Shown piece after piece: positions 16,187 to 23,857 of a stretch of 64,000 nucleotides of DNA. Location of the stretch: positions 248,001-312,000 of the forward strand of contig NZ_SMNQ01000003.1 in the NCBI RefSeq assembly GCF_004353505.1, given 5' to 3'. The stretch's first letter is position 1, and the number at the start of each line of letters is the position of its first letter. The stretch comes from Streptomyces sp. WAC05374 (GTDB lineage: Bacteria > Actinomycetota > Actinomycetes > Streptomycetales > Streptomycetaceae). A program made the translations under genes and the position numbers. Under the pieces are notes generated by a model. That model was not told where the DNA came from. It ran no database searches and saw nothing but the letters and a program-made list of their open reading frames with translations.

Positions 16187-17350
16187 CTACTCGGTCACCG
16201 GGCGACCGGTGTGCGGGACAGCGGCGGGAGAGGCCGGCCCGGCGGGCTCGATGGCGACCACGGGCCGGAAGGGGGCGAGCCGGGGCAGCTCCGGTGCCAG
16301 GGCGGAGGTGTCGCGGCAGACGGCCGCCGCGTCGTCGAGGGTGAGATGGGGCGAGCGGACGCGGGACCAGCCGCCGGAGGAGTCGCCGACGACGGCGACG
16401 CCGGGCCGTTCGGCCGGGATGGAGGTGGCGGCCAGTACCGCTTCCGGTGCGATGTCGCCGAGCGCCATCGTGGCGGACGTCTCGTCGTTGACGCGGTGGC
16501 AGACCCGGCCGGTGAGCTGGGCGCGCAGCATGGTGGCGCCCTTGCCGAGTTCGGAGCCGAAGCGCTGCCCGCACACCTCCAGGTAGATGCCGGCCGCGCG
16601 GCCGAGCTGGGCGAGGCGGATGAGCTTGGTGACCATGGCGTCCCGCCGCTTCTCGTCGTCCTTGTTCGCGGCGAGGAAGAGTTCCGCGACCTCGTCGACG
16701 ACGAGCACGACCGGCACCGGCCGTACCGCTTCCGGTAGCCCCCAGACGTCCGAGGTGAGTACGGCGTCCGGGCCGGCCCCGCTCGAAAGGCCGATCAGCC
16801 GGAACCGCTCCTCCATTTCCTCCAGCAGGGCGTCGAGCAGTTCGCCCGCCCGGTCCGGGGTGTCGGCGAGCGTGGACAGCCGGGGTGTGAACGGCGCCAG
16901 TTCGACACCCCACTTGCAGTCGATGCCGACGAGGACGACCGGTTGCCGGGCCAGCCCGCACAGCAGGTTGCGCAGGTAGACGGACTTGCCGGACTGCGTG
17001 GCGCCGAGGATCAGTTCGTGCGGCACGGTGCGGAAGTCCCGTACGTGCCACTCGCCGTCCTCCGGCAGCGCCAGCGGCAGGCGGAGCGGACCGGCCGCCA
17101 GCCGACGCCGGGGAGGCCGCACCTCGGCGAGCACGTCCCAGCCGACCAACCGCAGTTCGAGCCAGCCCGGCTTGGTGGGGCGGACGTGTACGGCGTGGGC
17201 GCCCCAGGCATGCCGCAGCCGGTCGGCCGAGGCGGTGAAGTCCTCGGGCGCCTGCCCGGCCGCCATGCGCAGCCGCATCACGAGGCCGGACCCGGTCGGC
17301 CGCGGCAGCGACCGGCGGGGCGGTACGGGAGCCGCCTCCCGTCCCACCAT
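16187..17350 (-). CDS. FtsK/SpoIIIE-type DNA transfer protein (Tra), C-terminal frame
   Basis: 387-aa ATPase part of the plasmid-type Tra motor that pumps double-stranded DNA between mycelia. Walker A is GATQSGKS (about residue 116), Walker B is VVLVVDEVAEL, and a conserved Arg-finger region GQRFGSELGKGATMLRAQL follows. Just upstream, a different frame encodes the expected membrane-anchored N-terminus. The frames can be joined around 17375-17400 (upstream ...ACGLTVPAS, downstream ...ARATARMVGREAAPVPPRR), so the gene is probably split by a one-base frameshift, unless translation restarts at the ATG at 17350. Confidence 0.8.
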   Translation of the reverse strand: MVGREAAPVPPRRSLPRPTGSGLVMRLRMAAGQAPEDFTASADRLRHAWGAHAVHVRPTKPGWLELRLVGWDVLAEVRPPRRRLAAGPLRLPLALPEDGEWHVRDFRTVPHELILGATQSGKSVYLRNLLCGLARQPVVLVGIDCKWGVELAPFTPRLSTLADTPDRAGELLDALLEEMEERFRLIGLSSGAGPDAVLTSDVWGLPEAVRPVPVVLVVDEVAELFLAANKDDEKRRDAMVTKLIRLAQLGRAAGIYLEVCGQRFGSELGKGATMLRAQLTGRVCHRVNDETSATMALGDIAPEAVLAATSIPAERPGVAVVGDSSGGWSRVRSPHLTLDDAAAVCRDTSALAPELPRLAPFRPVVAIEPAGPASPAAVPHTGRPVTE

Positions 17351-17555
17351 CCGGGCCGTGGCCCGGGCGGACGGCCGAGGCCGGAACCGTCAGGCCGCAG
17401 GCGTCCATCGTCGCCCGGTACGAGGCCAACACCCGCAGCGCGACGAGCGGGTACCCGACCAGCCACCAGAACAGGACCGGCGACCGGCGGCGTACCGCCA
17501 GCAGCGCGACCAGGACCAGCAGAGCCGGTAACAGCACCCGGACGATGTCGGGCAT
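17351..17555 (-). pseudogene. N-terminal membrane part of the tra gene, out of frame
   Basis: Beginning at ATG 17555 the sequence encodes two hydrophobic segments (IVRVLLPALLVLVALLAV and VLFWWLVGYPLVALRVLA) followed by YRATMDACGLTV, the standard N-terminus of AICE FtsK-like proteins. It then runs out of register with the ATPase frame. Either a real frameshift or a sequence error. Confidence 0.6.
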
Positions 17556-17560
17556 GGCCG

Positions 17561-17908
17561 TCAGCCCTGCACCGGGGCCGGGGCGTTGACCATGACCGCG
17601 TCGGCCCGGTAGGCGATGCCGTGCCGGCTGCGTCCGCCGAACTCGCTCTCCCAGGGCCGGGCCACCAGGCCGGACAGGATGACCGGCGCACCCATGATCA
17701 GACCCTCGCCGATGCCCTGCTCGGGAACGGTCACCTTGATCATGTCCGAGCCGCCGGATGCGATGAATACCAGCTCCAACACCATCAGCCGCTGGCCGGT
17801 CACCGGGTCCACGGCGACCTCACCAGTCTGCCGGTCCTTCACCTTGACCTCGGGCAGCTTGGTGACGAGGAGCGTCGCGGCCGAGGCGTCCACGGGGATG
17901 ACACGCAT
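17561..17908 (-). CDS. SCO3933-family regulatory protein
   Basis: 115-aa protein matching the SCO3933-type family found in Streptomyces integrative elements. The start is MRVIPVDASAATLLVTKLPE with VDPVTGQRLMVLELVF in the middle. No catalytic motif is visible and the function is unknown. It precedes the transfer gene on the same strand by 5 bp and heads the tra-int transcription unit. Three copies of the GTCTAG-containing operator lie 55-150 bp upstream of its start, so this unit appears to be repressed. Confidence 0.75.
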   Translation of the reverse strand: MRVIPVDASAATLLVTKLPEVKVKDRQTGEVAVDPVTGQRLMVLELVFIASGGSDMIKVTVPEQGIGEGLIMGAPVILSGLVARPWESEFGGRSRHGIAYRADAVMVNAPAPVQG

Positions 17909-17963
17909 TCTCTGAACCTCACAGGGTCGGCGGCGCCCGTTCTGCGGCACCGCACTGCTTGGA

Positions 17964-18057
17964 TACCCCCCTAGACAGCAGAGGAGTGGCCGCCCTAACT
18001 GTCTAGGGGGGTTGACGGCTACCGTAACCCGACGCTCCATCAACTGTCTAGGGGGGT
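17964..18057. promoter_or_regulatory. Three CTGTCTAGGGGGGT operators
   Basis: Copies lie at 17964-17978 (reverse), 17999-18012 and 18044-18057 (forward, 45 bp apart). The GTCTAG core, rare in Streptomyces, recurs as full palindromes before two other operons in the element. Confidence 0.7.
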
Positions 18058-18090
18058 ATACGAACGTGCCTCAGCGGGCATGCGGGCACC

Positions 18091-18912
18091 CTAAGAGAGC
18101 GCCCAGTGAAGGACCGTCGCATCGTCGCGCGCCTTGCCGCGAGGCCAGCGCCGACCGTCGAGGTCACTGCCCTCCACCTCCCGCACCCGGCGGAGCAGCC
18201 CATCCGGGCCGGTGGAGTCCAAGGCGGCCAGCAGCTCCCGCCAGTCGGCGAGCGCGAACTTGTCGACGAGGCGCGTCGCTCCGTCGCTCAGCAGCGTCAC
18301 GGACGCCAGCGAGTCCAACGGGACTGTCCCCGCAAGGGCGTGTTCGGCGGCCCTCGGATCGGGGCCGACGATCCAGAACCCGCCCGGCCGGTTGCGGAGG
18401 CCGGTGAGGGCCTCCCGGTACTCGGCGAGCGCGGCGGCGTGTTCGGGTGAGCCGGTGGGCAGCGCGTCGACCGGTCTGCGCAGCCGCTTGCCGACCTCGT
18501 CCAAGCGTCGGTCGGTGACGGCGGTCGCCTCCCCCTCCCCGCTCACGAGGAGGAGGGTGGAGTCACCCAGTACGAGGTATTCCAGAGCGTCGGCGCCGGC
18601 CCGGACAGCGACGACCGTACTGGTCGGACTGGCCCGGTAGGCCAGGTCACACGTGTCTTCGTGCAGCGACCGGACGCCGCGGATCGCGTCGGCGAGACAG
18701 CCGGCGAGCGGCTGGGCGGGATGCGCCGTGATGCCGCCCAGCAGCAGCCCGCCCAGCGTCGAGGAGAACCACGCGACGCCGTGGATGCAGCCGGTCTCCG
18801 CCCCGGCCACTCCGGCACCGTCGAGGAGGACGGCCGCGCCGGGAGCGACGGCCGCGAAGTCCTCGTTCTCCTGGTCCGGTTCGGCGGGCAGAGAGGCGAG
18901 GGCGACGTTCAC
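18091..18912 (-). CDS. PP2C-like serine/threonine phosphatase
   Basis: 273-aa protein phosphatase 2C-like protein. Recognisable PPM motifs are QENEDFAAVAPGAAVLLDGAG near the N-terminus (metal Asp), YLVLGDSTLLL, VTLLSDGATRLV and DDATVLHW at the C-terminus. The GTG start at 18912 overlaps the stop of the upstream HTH-sensor gene by 4 bp (GTGA), indicating translational coupling. It probably dephosphorylates a kinase substrate or a partner of the HTH protein. Genes of this pair occur in Streptomyces accessory regions; the substrate is unknown. The XRE and RsbW-like genes lie further upstream. Confidence 0.8.
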   Translation of the reverse strand: MNVALASLPAEPDQENEDFAAVAPGAAVLLDGAGVAGAETGCIHGVAWFSSTLGGLLLGGITAHPAQPLAGCLADAIRGVRSLHEDTCDLAYRASPTSTVVAVRAGADALEYLVLGDSTLLLVSGEGEATAVTDRRLDEVGKRLRRPVDALPTGSPEHAAALAEYREALTGLRNRPGGFWIVGPDPRAAEHALAGTVPLDSLASVTLLSDGATRLVDKFALADWRELLAALDSTGPDGLLRRVREVEGSDLDGRRWPRGKARDDATVLHWALS

Positions 18913-19760
18913 GCCGCCGTCTCCTCGTCGTGCAGGTAGATGGGGCAGAGCAGTTCGGCCGACTGCGGTTCCTCGGTCTCCGGGTCGTACTCGACGCTCA
19001 CCAGGGTGGAGAAGTGGCGTTCTCCCACCTGCCCCCACAGCGTGCTCAGGCCCGAGGCGAGCAGGTGGACGACACCGAGGGAGCCCGCCGTGTGGATTCC
19101 GGCGATGGCGAGCACCGAGCCGTTGCCGTCCGGGCGGGGCAGCCTGCCGAGGTACCCGACATCATGCGGGCGGCGCGGTTCGACGTCCGCCCCGGCGTTG
19201 TACGTCGTGCCGGTGCGCCGGTCCACCAGCGCCCACGGCTCGCCCTCCGGATGCTCCCAGCCGAGGACCGGGTCCTGGGCGTACAGGTCGCGCATCGCCT
19301 GGGACATGCCCGGTCCGCAGACGACGACCAAGCCGTCGCGGTTGAGGTCGACGTCACCGTTCACGAGGACGTGACCGGAGCCGACGTCGAGCCCGTACGA
19401 CTTCGCCAGCTCCTCCAGCCGCTTCCCGGAGTTCATGTCGGCCATGGCGACGACCGGGCGCTTCTTCCCGTCGTCCCACCGCAGCGGGGTCACGACCGTG
19501 ACGGCACCCTTCCCGAGGAAGGCCCCCTCGGGCGCCGGTCCGGTGTGCCGGATCTGATGGATCCGCCCGCGGCTCAGGCCGGCCTTCTCGGCGATCTGCG
19601 CGTAGGACAGCCCTTGCGCGTGGAGGTCCTGGACCACGCGGCGGCGGAGCCGGGCGAGTTCGGTCACCTCCTGCTGCGCTTCGGCCAACCTCGTCGTGAC
19701 CTCGCGCAGGAGCAGGTACGGATCATCGATTGCCGTGATCCGCTGCAGCTCGTCCGACAT
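18909..19760 (-). CDS. HTH protein with C-terminal sensor-like domain
   Basis: 283-aa protein. Residues 1-60 form a coiled-coil plus sigma-70-region-4-like HTH (LHAQGLSYAQIAEKAGLSRGRI followed by HQIRHTG). The remainder, about 210 residues, has a repeated nucleoside-binding-like look (VVVCGPGMSQAMRDLYAQDPVLGWE, YNAGADVEPRRPHDVGYLGRL) and no known catalytic motif. A perfect SD AGGAGGT precedes ATG 19760. It is coupled to the PP2C gene. A 16-bp GTCTAG palindrome lies 28 bp upstream of the start, so it may be autoregulated or controlled by the XRE protein. Confidence 0.72.
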   Translation of the reverse strand: MSDELQRITAIDDPYLLLREVTTRLAEAQQEVTELARLRRRVVQDLHAQGLSYAQIAEKAGLSRGRIHQIRHTGPAPEGAFLGKGAVTVVTPLRWDDGKKRPVVAMADMNSGKRLEELAKSYGLDVGSGHVLVNGDVDLNRDGLVVVCGPGMSQAMRDLYAQDPVLGWEHPEGEPWALVDRRTGTTYNAGADVEPRRPHDVGYLGRLPRPDGNGSVLAIAGIHTAGSLGVVHLLASGLSTLWGQVGERHFSTLVSVEYDPETEEPQSAELLCPIYLHDEETAA

Positions 19761-19787
19761 GACCACACCTCCTAGCAGTACCCAGGA

Positions 19788-19803
19788 GTCTAGGGCCCTA
19801 GAC
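19788..19803. promoter_or_regulatory. GTCTAGGGCCCTAGAC palindromic operator
   Basis: Perfect 16-bp palindrome before the HTH/PP2C operon, with the same GTCTAG half-site as the cluster at 18 kb and the site at 20346. Confidence 0.75.
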
Positions 19804-19935
19804 GGAACAGGCGGCAGGCGCCGTCCCGTACGCACGCCGACCACGAAGAACCGGGACCGCCGCCGAGGCACACCCCGAGGACTCACCCGCCACCGCCCGC
19901 AGAGCCACCGCCGTCCGCCGTCGAGCGGGCCGCGA

Positions 19936-20325
19936 TCACGCACCCTCCCACGCCAGATCGGCCCATACGGAACGTCCGTCGGGCCAGTTCTTCACACCCC
20001 AGTCCTTGGCGCAGGAGGCGATCAGCAGCAGCCCGCGTCCGCCCTCTTCCTGGCTGGTCGCATCGCACAGGTGCGGCACGCGTTCGCCACCCTGGTCGAC
20101 CACCTCGATACGTACGAGGCCGTCGCCGAAGCCGACGATCACGAAGAACCAGCCGCCGGTCGAACCGCTCAACGTGTGCCGTACGGCATTGGCCGCCAGC
20201 TCGCTGACGATCAGGACGGCATCGTCGACCGGCCCCCTCTCGGCGATCAAAGCTGCGACGAAGTGACGGGCGTGGGTTACTTGCTCGGCCAGGCCAGGGA
20301 AGGCGCGGCACCACTTGGTACGCAT
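19936..20325 (-). CDS. RsbW-like anti-sigma/ATP-binding protein (HATPase_c_2)
   Basis: 129-aa GHKL-fold protein typical of Streptomyces anti-sigma-like ATP-binding proteins. The N box is DDAVLIVSELAANAVRHT (Asn about residue 47), the G1-like box is EVVDQGGERVP and a later G-rich box EEGGRGLLLIASCAKDWGV follows. Such proteins usually pair with an XRE-DUF5753 regulator, and here that gene lies about 100 bp upstream on the same strand. A GTCTAG palindrome precedes the ATG at 20325. It may bind or phosphorylate a regulatory partner. Confidence 0.85.
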   Translation of the reverse strand: MRTKWCRAFPGLAEQVTHARHFVAALIAERGPVDDAVLIVSELAANAVRHTLSGSTGGWFFVIVGFGDGLVRIEVVDQGGERVPHLCDATSQEEGGRGLLLIASCAKDWGVKNWPDGRSVWADLAWEGA

Positions 20326-20345
20326 GACGAACTTCCTCTCTGCGC

Positions 20346-20361
20346 GTCTAGGGGACTAGAC
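20346..20361. promoter_or_regulatory. GTCTAGGGGACTAGAC operator
   Basis: Palindrome with arms GTCTAG/CTAGAC, located 21 bp before the ATP-binding protein start, matching the two other operator groups in the element. Confidence 0.72.
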
Positions 20362-20424
20362 AGCCCAGCGGCAGGGTATTCCCACACGTAACCAAGAGAC
20401 TAGGCATACTGAGGAATTATTCCT

Positions 20425-21276
20425 CTAAGGGGTGACGGTGTCTCCCAGGTCCCGGAACTCCTTCATCACCCGCAACAGCAGGTCCCGCACTTCATCGCCG
20501 AAGACGGCAGCCCGCTCGAATCGACTGAACGTCGCCTCGTACGCGGCCAGTTCGGCGGGGTCGACCGACACCTGCTCACCGGCGAACGCCTCGACCACGA
20601 CCGCCCGCCGGTCGCACAACGTGAACCCGTGACGAGGCAGAAGCGGCACCGGTCGGCGCCACGGCACGACCCCGAGCCGCACAGTGCTCAGGCTCTCGAC
20701 CGCCAGCAACCGGTCAAGCTGGGCCAGCATCAGCGCCGGAGTCCCCGGCCAGGTCCTCAACACGGCCTCCGTCAGCACGAACACCGACTCACGCCCCGGT
20801 TCGTACAGCACGCTCTGCCGCTCCACACGAGCAGCGACAGCCCGACCAACCGCCTCGGGAGTCGAGTTCGGCGCGCTCTCGAAGACGTGCCGGGCGTACT
20901 CCGCACTCTGGAGCATCGCCGGCAGGACAACGCACTGGAACGACCGCACCAGCCGAGCAGACCGCACCGCTTCATCAAGGACGGCCCCAGCGGGAGCATC
21001 CTCGCCAGATACCGGACCCGCGTCCGCGGCAGCCTCCACGGCGGCCAGGAGGTCACGCACCTCGCGTGCGGTCGACTCGTCAAGGTCGAGAGCCTGCGAG
21101 AGCCGGTCGAGCACATCAGTACTCGGAACCATGCGCCCCGTCTCCACCTTGGACACGGTCGGCTGCCCCACACCAGCCCGTTGTGCCAGCACGGCACCCG
21201 TCAGACCAGCCTCAGTACGCAGCCCCCGAAGACGCATCCCCAGCGCCCTCATCCGCTCCCGCCGCTCACTCCCCAT
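20425..21276 (-). CDS. XRE regulator with DUF5753 domain
   Basis: 283-aa DNA-binding protein. The N-terminal XRE HTH (LRGLRTEAGLTGAVLAQRAG, VGQPTVSKVETGRM) is followed by the DUF5753 domain (VLPAMLQSAEYARHVFE, LLAVESLSTVRLGVVPWRR). Homologues pair with small DUF397 or RsbW-like proteins; here the RsbW-like gene follows on the same strand. As the only canonical phage-type repressor in the element, it is the leading candidate to bind the GTCTAG operators. The right border of the high-GC part of the element lies just behind its start. Confidence 0.88.
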   Translation of the reverse strand: MGSERRERMRALGMRLRGLRTEAGLTGAVLAQRAGVGQPTVSKVETGRMVPSTDVLDRLSQALDLDESTAREVRDLLAAVEAAADAGPVSGEDAPAGAVLDEAVRSARLVRSFQCVVLPAMLQSAEYARHVFESAPNSTPEAVGRAVAARVERQSVLYEPGRESVFVLTEAVLRTWPGTPALMLAQLDRLLAVESLSTVRLGVVPWRRPVPLLPRHGFTLCDRRAVVVEAFAGEQVSVDPAELAAYEATFSRFERAAVFGDEVRDLLLRVMKEFRDLGDTVTP

Positions 21277-21571
21277 ACCCAGGGTTCTACACCACGGGAC
21301 GGCAAGGTCCGGGTGCCCGAGTCCTAGCGAGCATCAGGAAGGTAGGCGTGATTCAAACTTTCTCTACGGGTTCAAGGCGGCTCGCTCCGCTCCCCGCGCG
21401 CGGCCCGGCCCCCGGTCGGGCCTGCGCTCCTGCCTCCGTCCCGCTCCAGCCCGGCCGGTGCCCGGACCGCGGCCCATGGCAAGCAGTGGCGTTATACCAG
21501 AGAAAAAGGTACGTCGTGGCTGGGGTCGGTCGGCTCCACGACTTTAGGCATTCCGACTCGCGCCCACATTT
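21277..21571. other. Intergenic junction between high-GC and lower-GC parts
   Basis: 295 bp without a credible gene. It holds the promoter of the XRE gene, a GC hairpin (GGCCCGGCCCCCGGTCGGGCC-like, about 21400-21421), and the point where composition falls before the DUF262 gene. This may mark the edge of an inserted cargo module. Confidence 0.5.
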
Positions 21572-22693
21572 TTAGGAGGTTACTACCTCACGCCCGAGTG
21601 GGATGTAACGCGCCATTCTCGTTTCGGTACTCAGCCCAGTGGCGAACCCGCCTGCCATCTCTGGACGAGACCAAAATTCCTCGACTACGCGAAGTAGATC
21701 AACCTTGAAAGGAATATCATTCGCCATACAATAACCGATACCCATTCCGAAGACCTCGAACGAGGTGTTAAGGAACGAGCCAGCAAAAACTTTCTTCTTG
21801 GTGTCGAACTTTCGAAAGACATTTTCCCCTCCACCCGCCAAAATGGCTCGAAAAGTCCGTGTAAAAACATCCTCGAGCTCTTCCTTGTTGCCAGGAAAGG
21901 CTCTCGCCAAATCAACCGACTCGTCGTCAAGGACTTGCGTAAAATTCCTTAGATCAGCCATTCTCAGCTTAGCGCGGTTATGCAGCACAAGAAAACGGAG
22001 CACGAGCTCAACATCGTACTGTTCCCTAATTAGCCGCTCGCTGAGTCCAACGCAATCTGAAAATAGAGCGCTTGAAGCCAGGGATTCAATCCAGGCCAAG
22101 AAGGCGGGATTTACCGCAACCAGAAGGCAGCTACGTAGTTCCTGCGGCGTCAATTGAGAACCATAACTGTTCAACCGCTGGAAGAGATCATACTTCGCAT
22201 CGGAGGATGACTGTCGCTGGATGATTTGCACATCGATGCGTGCACGCCGAACATCCAACTTCTGTGCTTTCGTCAGCGTGAACGCATCGTCCTGTGACTC
22301 CCAGACACGCCCCTCAAGAGCAGGCAGATATTTCGTTCCTTGCAGCACCAAGGGTTTACGCAGTCTACCCTTTTCGTCTCTCAGTAGACCCTGGAGCTGC
22401 AGCAACGTACTGACACGCTGCAAGCCGTCGACAAGGTCCCACCCGCCCTGATCGGTTTGTGCAACAAAGATCGGCGGCAGGGGGATCCCCAGAAGGATAC
22501 TTTCAATGAGCCGAGACTTTTGGGAGTCATCCCAACGAAAAAAACGCTGGAACTCCGGGTGGACTGTCAGCTCTCCTTCCGTGTAAAGGTTGCACAACTC
22601 TCCGATCGACATGCTATAGCGTTCTGTCGAAATCTCCCTCCGCCGATCCGCGATCTGCATTTCCAGGGTTTCAACAGCTTTGGTCTCGCTCAT
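21572..22693 (-). CDS. DUF262 domain protein (GmrSD N-terminal/ParB-like NTPase type)
   Basis: 373-aa protein with a DUF262 domain. The family's signature blocks are visible: VHPEFQRFFRWDDSQKSRL, ILLGIPLPPIF, and DLVDGLQRVSTLLQLQGL (DGQQR variant reading DGLQR), followed by FQRLNSYGSQLTPQELR. No C-terminal HNH nuclease (DUF1524) is present, so it is a stand-alone DUF262 protein, unlike full GmrSD. The ATG at 22693 is preferred: it overlaps the upstream FRG stop as TAATG, with GGAAGG about 15 nt before. GC is clearly lower than in the flanking genome. Defence function is inferred from family and position. Confidence 0.85.
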   Translation of the reverse strand: MSETKAVETLEMQIADRRREISTERYSMSIGELCNLYTEGELTVHPEFQRFFRWDDSQKSRLIESILLGIPLPPIFVAQTDQGGWDLVDGLQRVSTLLQLQGLLRDEKGRLRKPLVLQGTKYLPALEGRVWESQDDAFTLTKAQKLDVRRARIDVQIIQRQSSSDAKYDLFQRLNSYGSQLTPQELRSCLLVAVNPAFLAWIESLASSALFSDCVGLSERLIREQYDVELVLRFLVLHNRAKLRMADLRNFTQVLDDESVDLARAFPGNKEELEDVFTRTFRAILAGGGENVFRKFDTKKKVFAGSFLNTSFEVFGMGIGYCMANDIPFKVDLLRVVEEFWSRPEMAGGFATGLSTETRMARYIPLGREVVTS

Positions 22694-23520
22694 TAGATCG
22701 GCCATCCTTCCGTCCGGTCCAACTCTGTCGCCAATCCAATGAGATCAGGATAAATCATCGACTCGGTATAGCCTAGTTTCGACAGGTCACCCACGAACCG
22801 AACCCTGTCTCCTACGCAAACCAACTTGGTGAGACACTTCTCAAGGTTAGGGTTATCGGAACAGAAGGCTTCAAAGGGGCGCCAATCTTCCCCGGCCAAC
22901 GTGAAAGTACCCCGCTGAGCCACGATCCTGGCCGAATTGTGAGTGCCATAAATCGCAACCGGCATCTTGGCTCTTTTCCTCAAGCGTTCGCCACTTGATG
23001 TCTGCGGTTGCCACCGTGAAATTTCCTCGTCCACGGTGGTGAGAATTCCGATTCCCGTGTCCGCGAGCTGCGGCACCTCAGAGTTCCAGGCATATGCATC
23101 GAGTACCCAGATGGCCGGCTTGCAGGGCTCCCCTCCATGCGATGCGAGATGTCCGGGGTCTTGGGACGGAGATGAGTTAGCCGCGAAGAAAGCAGAAACG
23201 AAAAAGTTTTCACTCCAGTCGAGCAGCCTGGTCGAGATACCATGATGCTGCATGGCGAACAAGTGCTCCCAGTCAGTTTGAGGGTACCCGGCACCCCAAA
23301 ACGGAAGGCTTCTTTCCCTAAAGCGTGCCAGCAGTCGAGCTTCCCTCTCAAATACCTCGGCCATAGGGCGCTCAGCACCACGCATGATCTTTGGGAACAA
23401 CGGGTATCGATCGCACGAGATTCCTCGATACCAGAGGGGGCGCCCCTCTGTTTCCGTGTTGATCTCGGCGAGAATAATTCTTGCCGCGTCATCCAGACGT
23501 TCAAAGCTGAACTCCTGCAC
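22693..23520 (-). CDS. FRG domain protein
   Basis: 275-aa protein with an FRG domain. The name-giving motif is LWYRGIS (about residues 29-35), followed by YPLFPKIMRG, FAMQHHGISTRLLDWSENFF and VSAFFAA. The second half (AIYGTHNSARIVAQRGTFTLAG) is the usual family tail. FRG proteins have no settled biochemistry; they occur in mobile elements and candidate defence loci. The GTG at 23520 is a provisional start. It is translationally coupled to the DUF262 gene (TAATG) and divergent from the membrane macro-domain gene 337 bp away. Confidence 0.83.
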   Translation of the reverse strand: MQEFSFERLDDAARIILAEINTETEGRPLWYRGISCDRYPLFPKIMRGAERPMAEVFEREARLLARFRERSLPFWGAGYPQTDWEHLFAMQHHGISTRLLDWSENFFVSAFFAANSSPSQDPGHLASHGGEPCKPAIWVLDAYAWNSEVPQLADTGIGILTTVDEEISRWQPQTSSGERLRKRAKMPVAIYGTHNSARIVAQRGTFTLAGEDWRPFEAFCSDNPNLEKCLTKLVCVGDRVRFVGDLSKLGYTESMIYPDLIGLATELDRTEGWPI

Positions 23521-23857
23521 AGTACGGTCGGCCCCCCCTGGGAGAAACTATGCCTTCGGCAGGATTGTAGTCGTATCGGGAGCGCAAAGTAACGCTCTCC
23601 TACCATCCTGTTGCCGATGATCTTGAGCTGTCTTGACGTAGGCATGCCATGAGACTGATCGCAGCCTCCCTCCTCTGCTGAAGCACGACGCAGACGTGGC
23701 CGTTCGATGGGGCGCTGATCCAGTCCCTGCGAGCCTCGTGATGGGCGTGGTTGCTCCAACACCGCTCCGTGGCAAACCGGTTGCAATATGATCTAGCCCA
23801 GGCGGAAGCGTCGTTGCGCGAGTACGCCAGCCGTGCTGGCCAAGGGGGGCGCCACCA
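23521..23857. other. Divergent promoter region of the FRG-DUF262 and TM-macro genes
   Basis: 337 bp with no convincing ORF. It is AT-richer than the genome average. A -10-like TATGAT lies at 23787-23792, oriented toward the macro-domain gene. No clear operator was found. Confidence 0.45.

Noticed and set aside
16149..17555. Single 468-codon frame through the tra region
   Set aside because: Only the first ~70 residues look real; the rest is Arg-rich and the ATPase motifs lie in a different frame, hence the frameshift interpretation.
21572..22693. Full GmrSD type IV restriction enzyme
   Set aside because: Only the DUF262 part is present; there is no HNH/DUF1524 nuclease domain here or in the neighbours.
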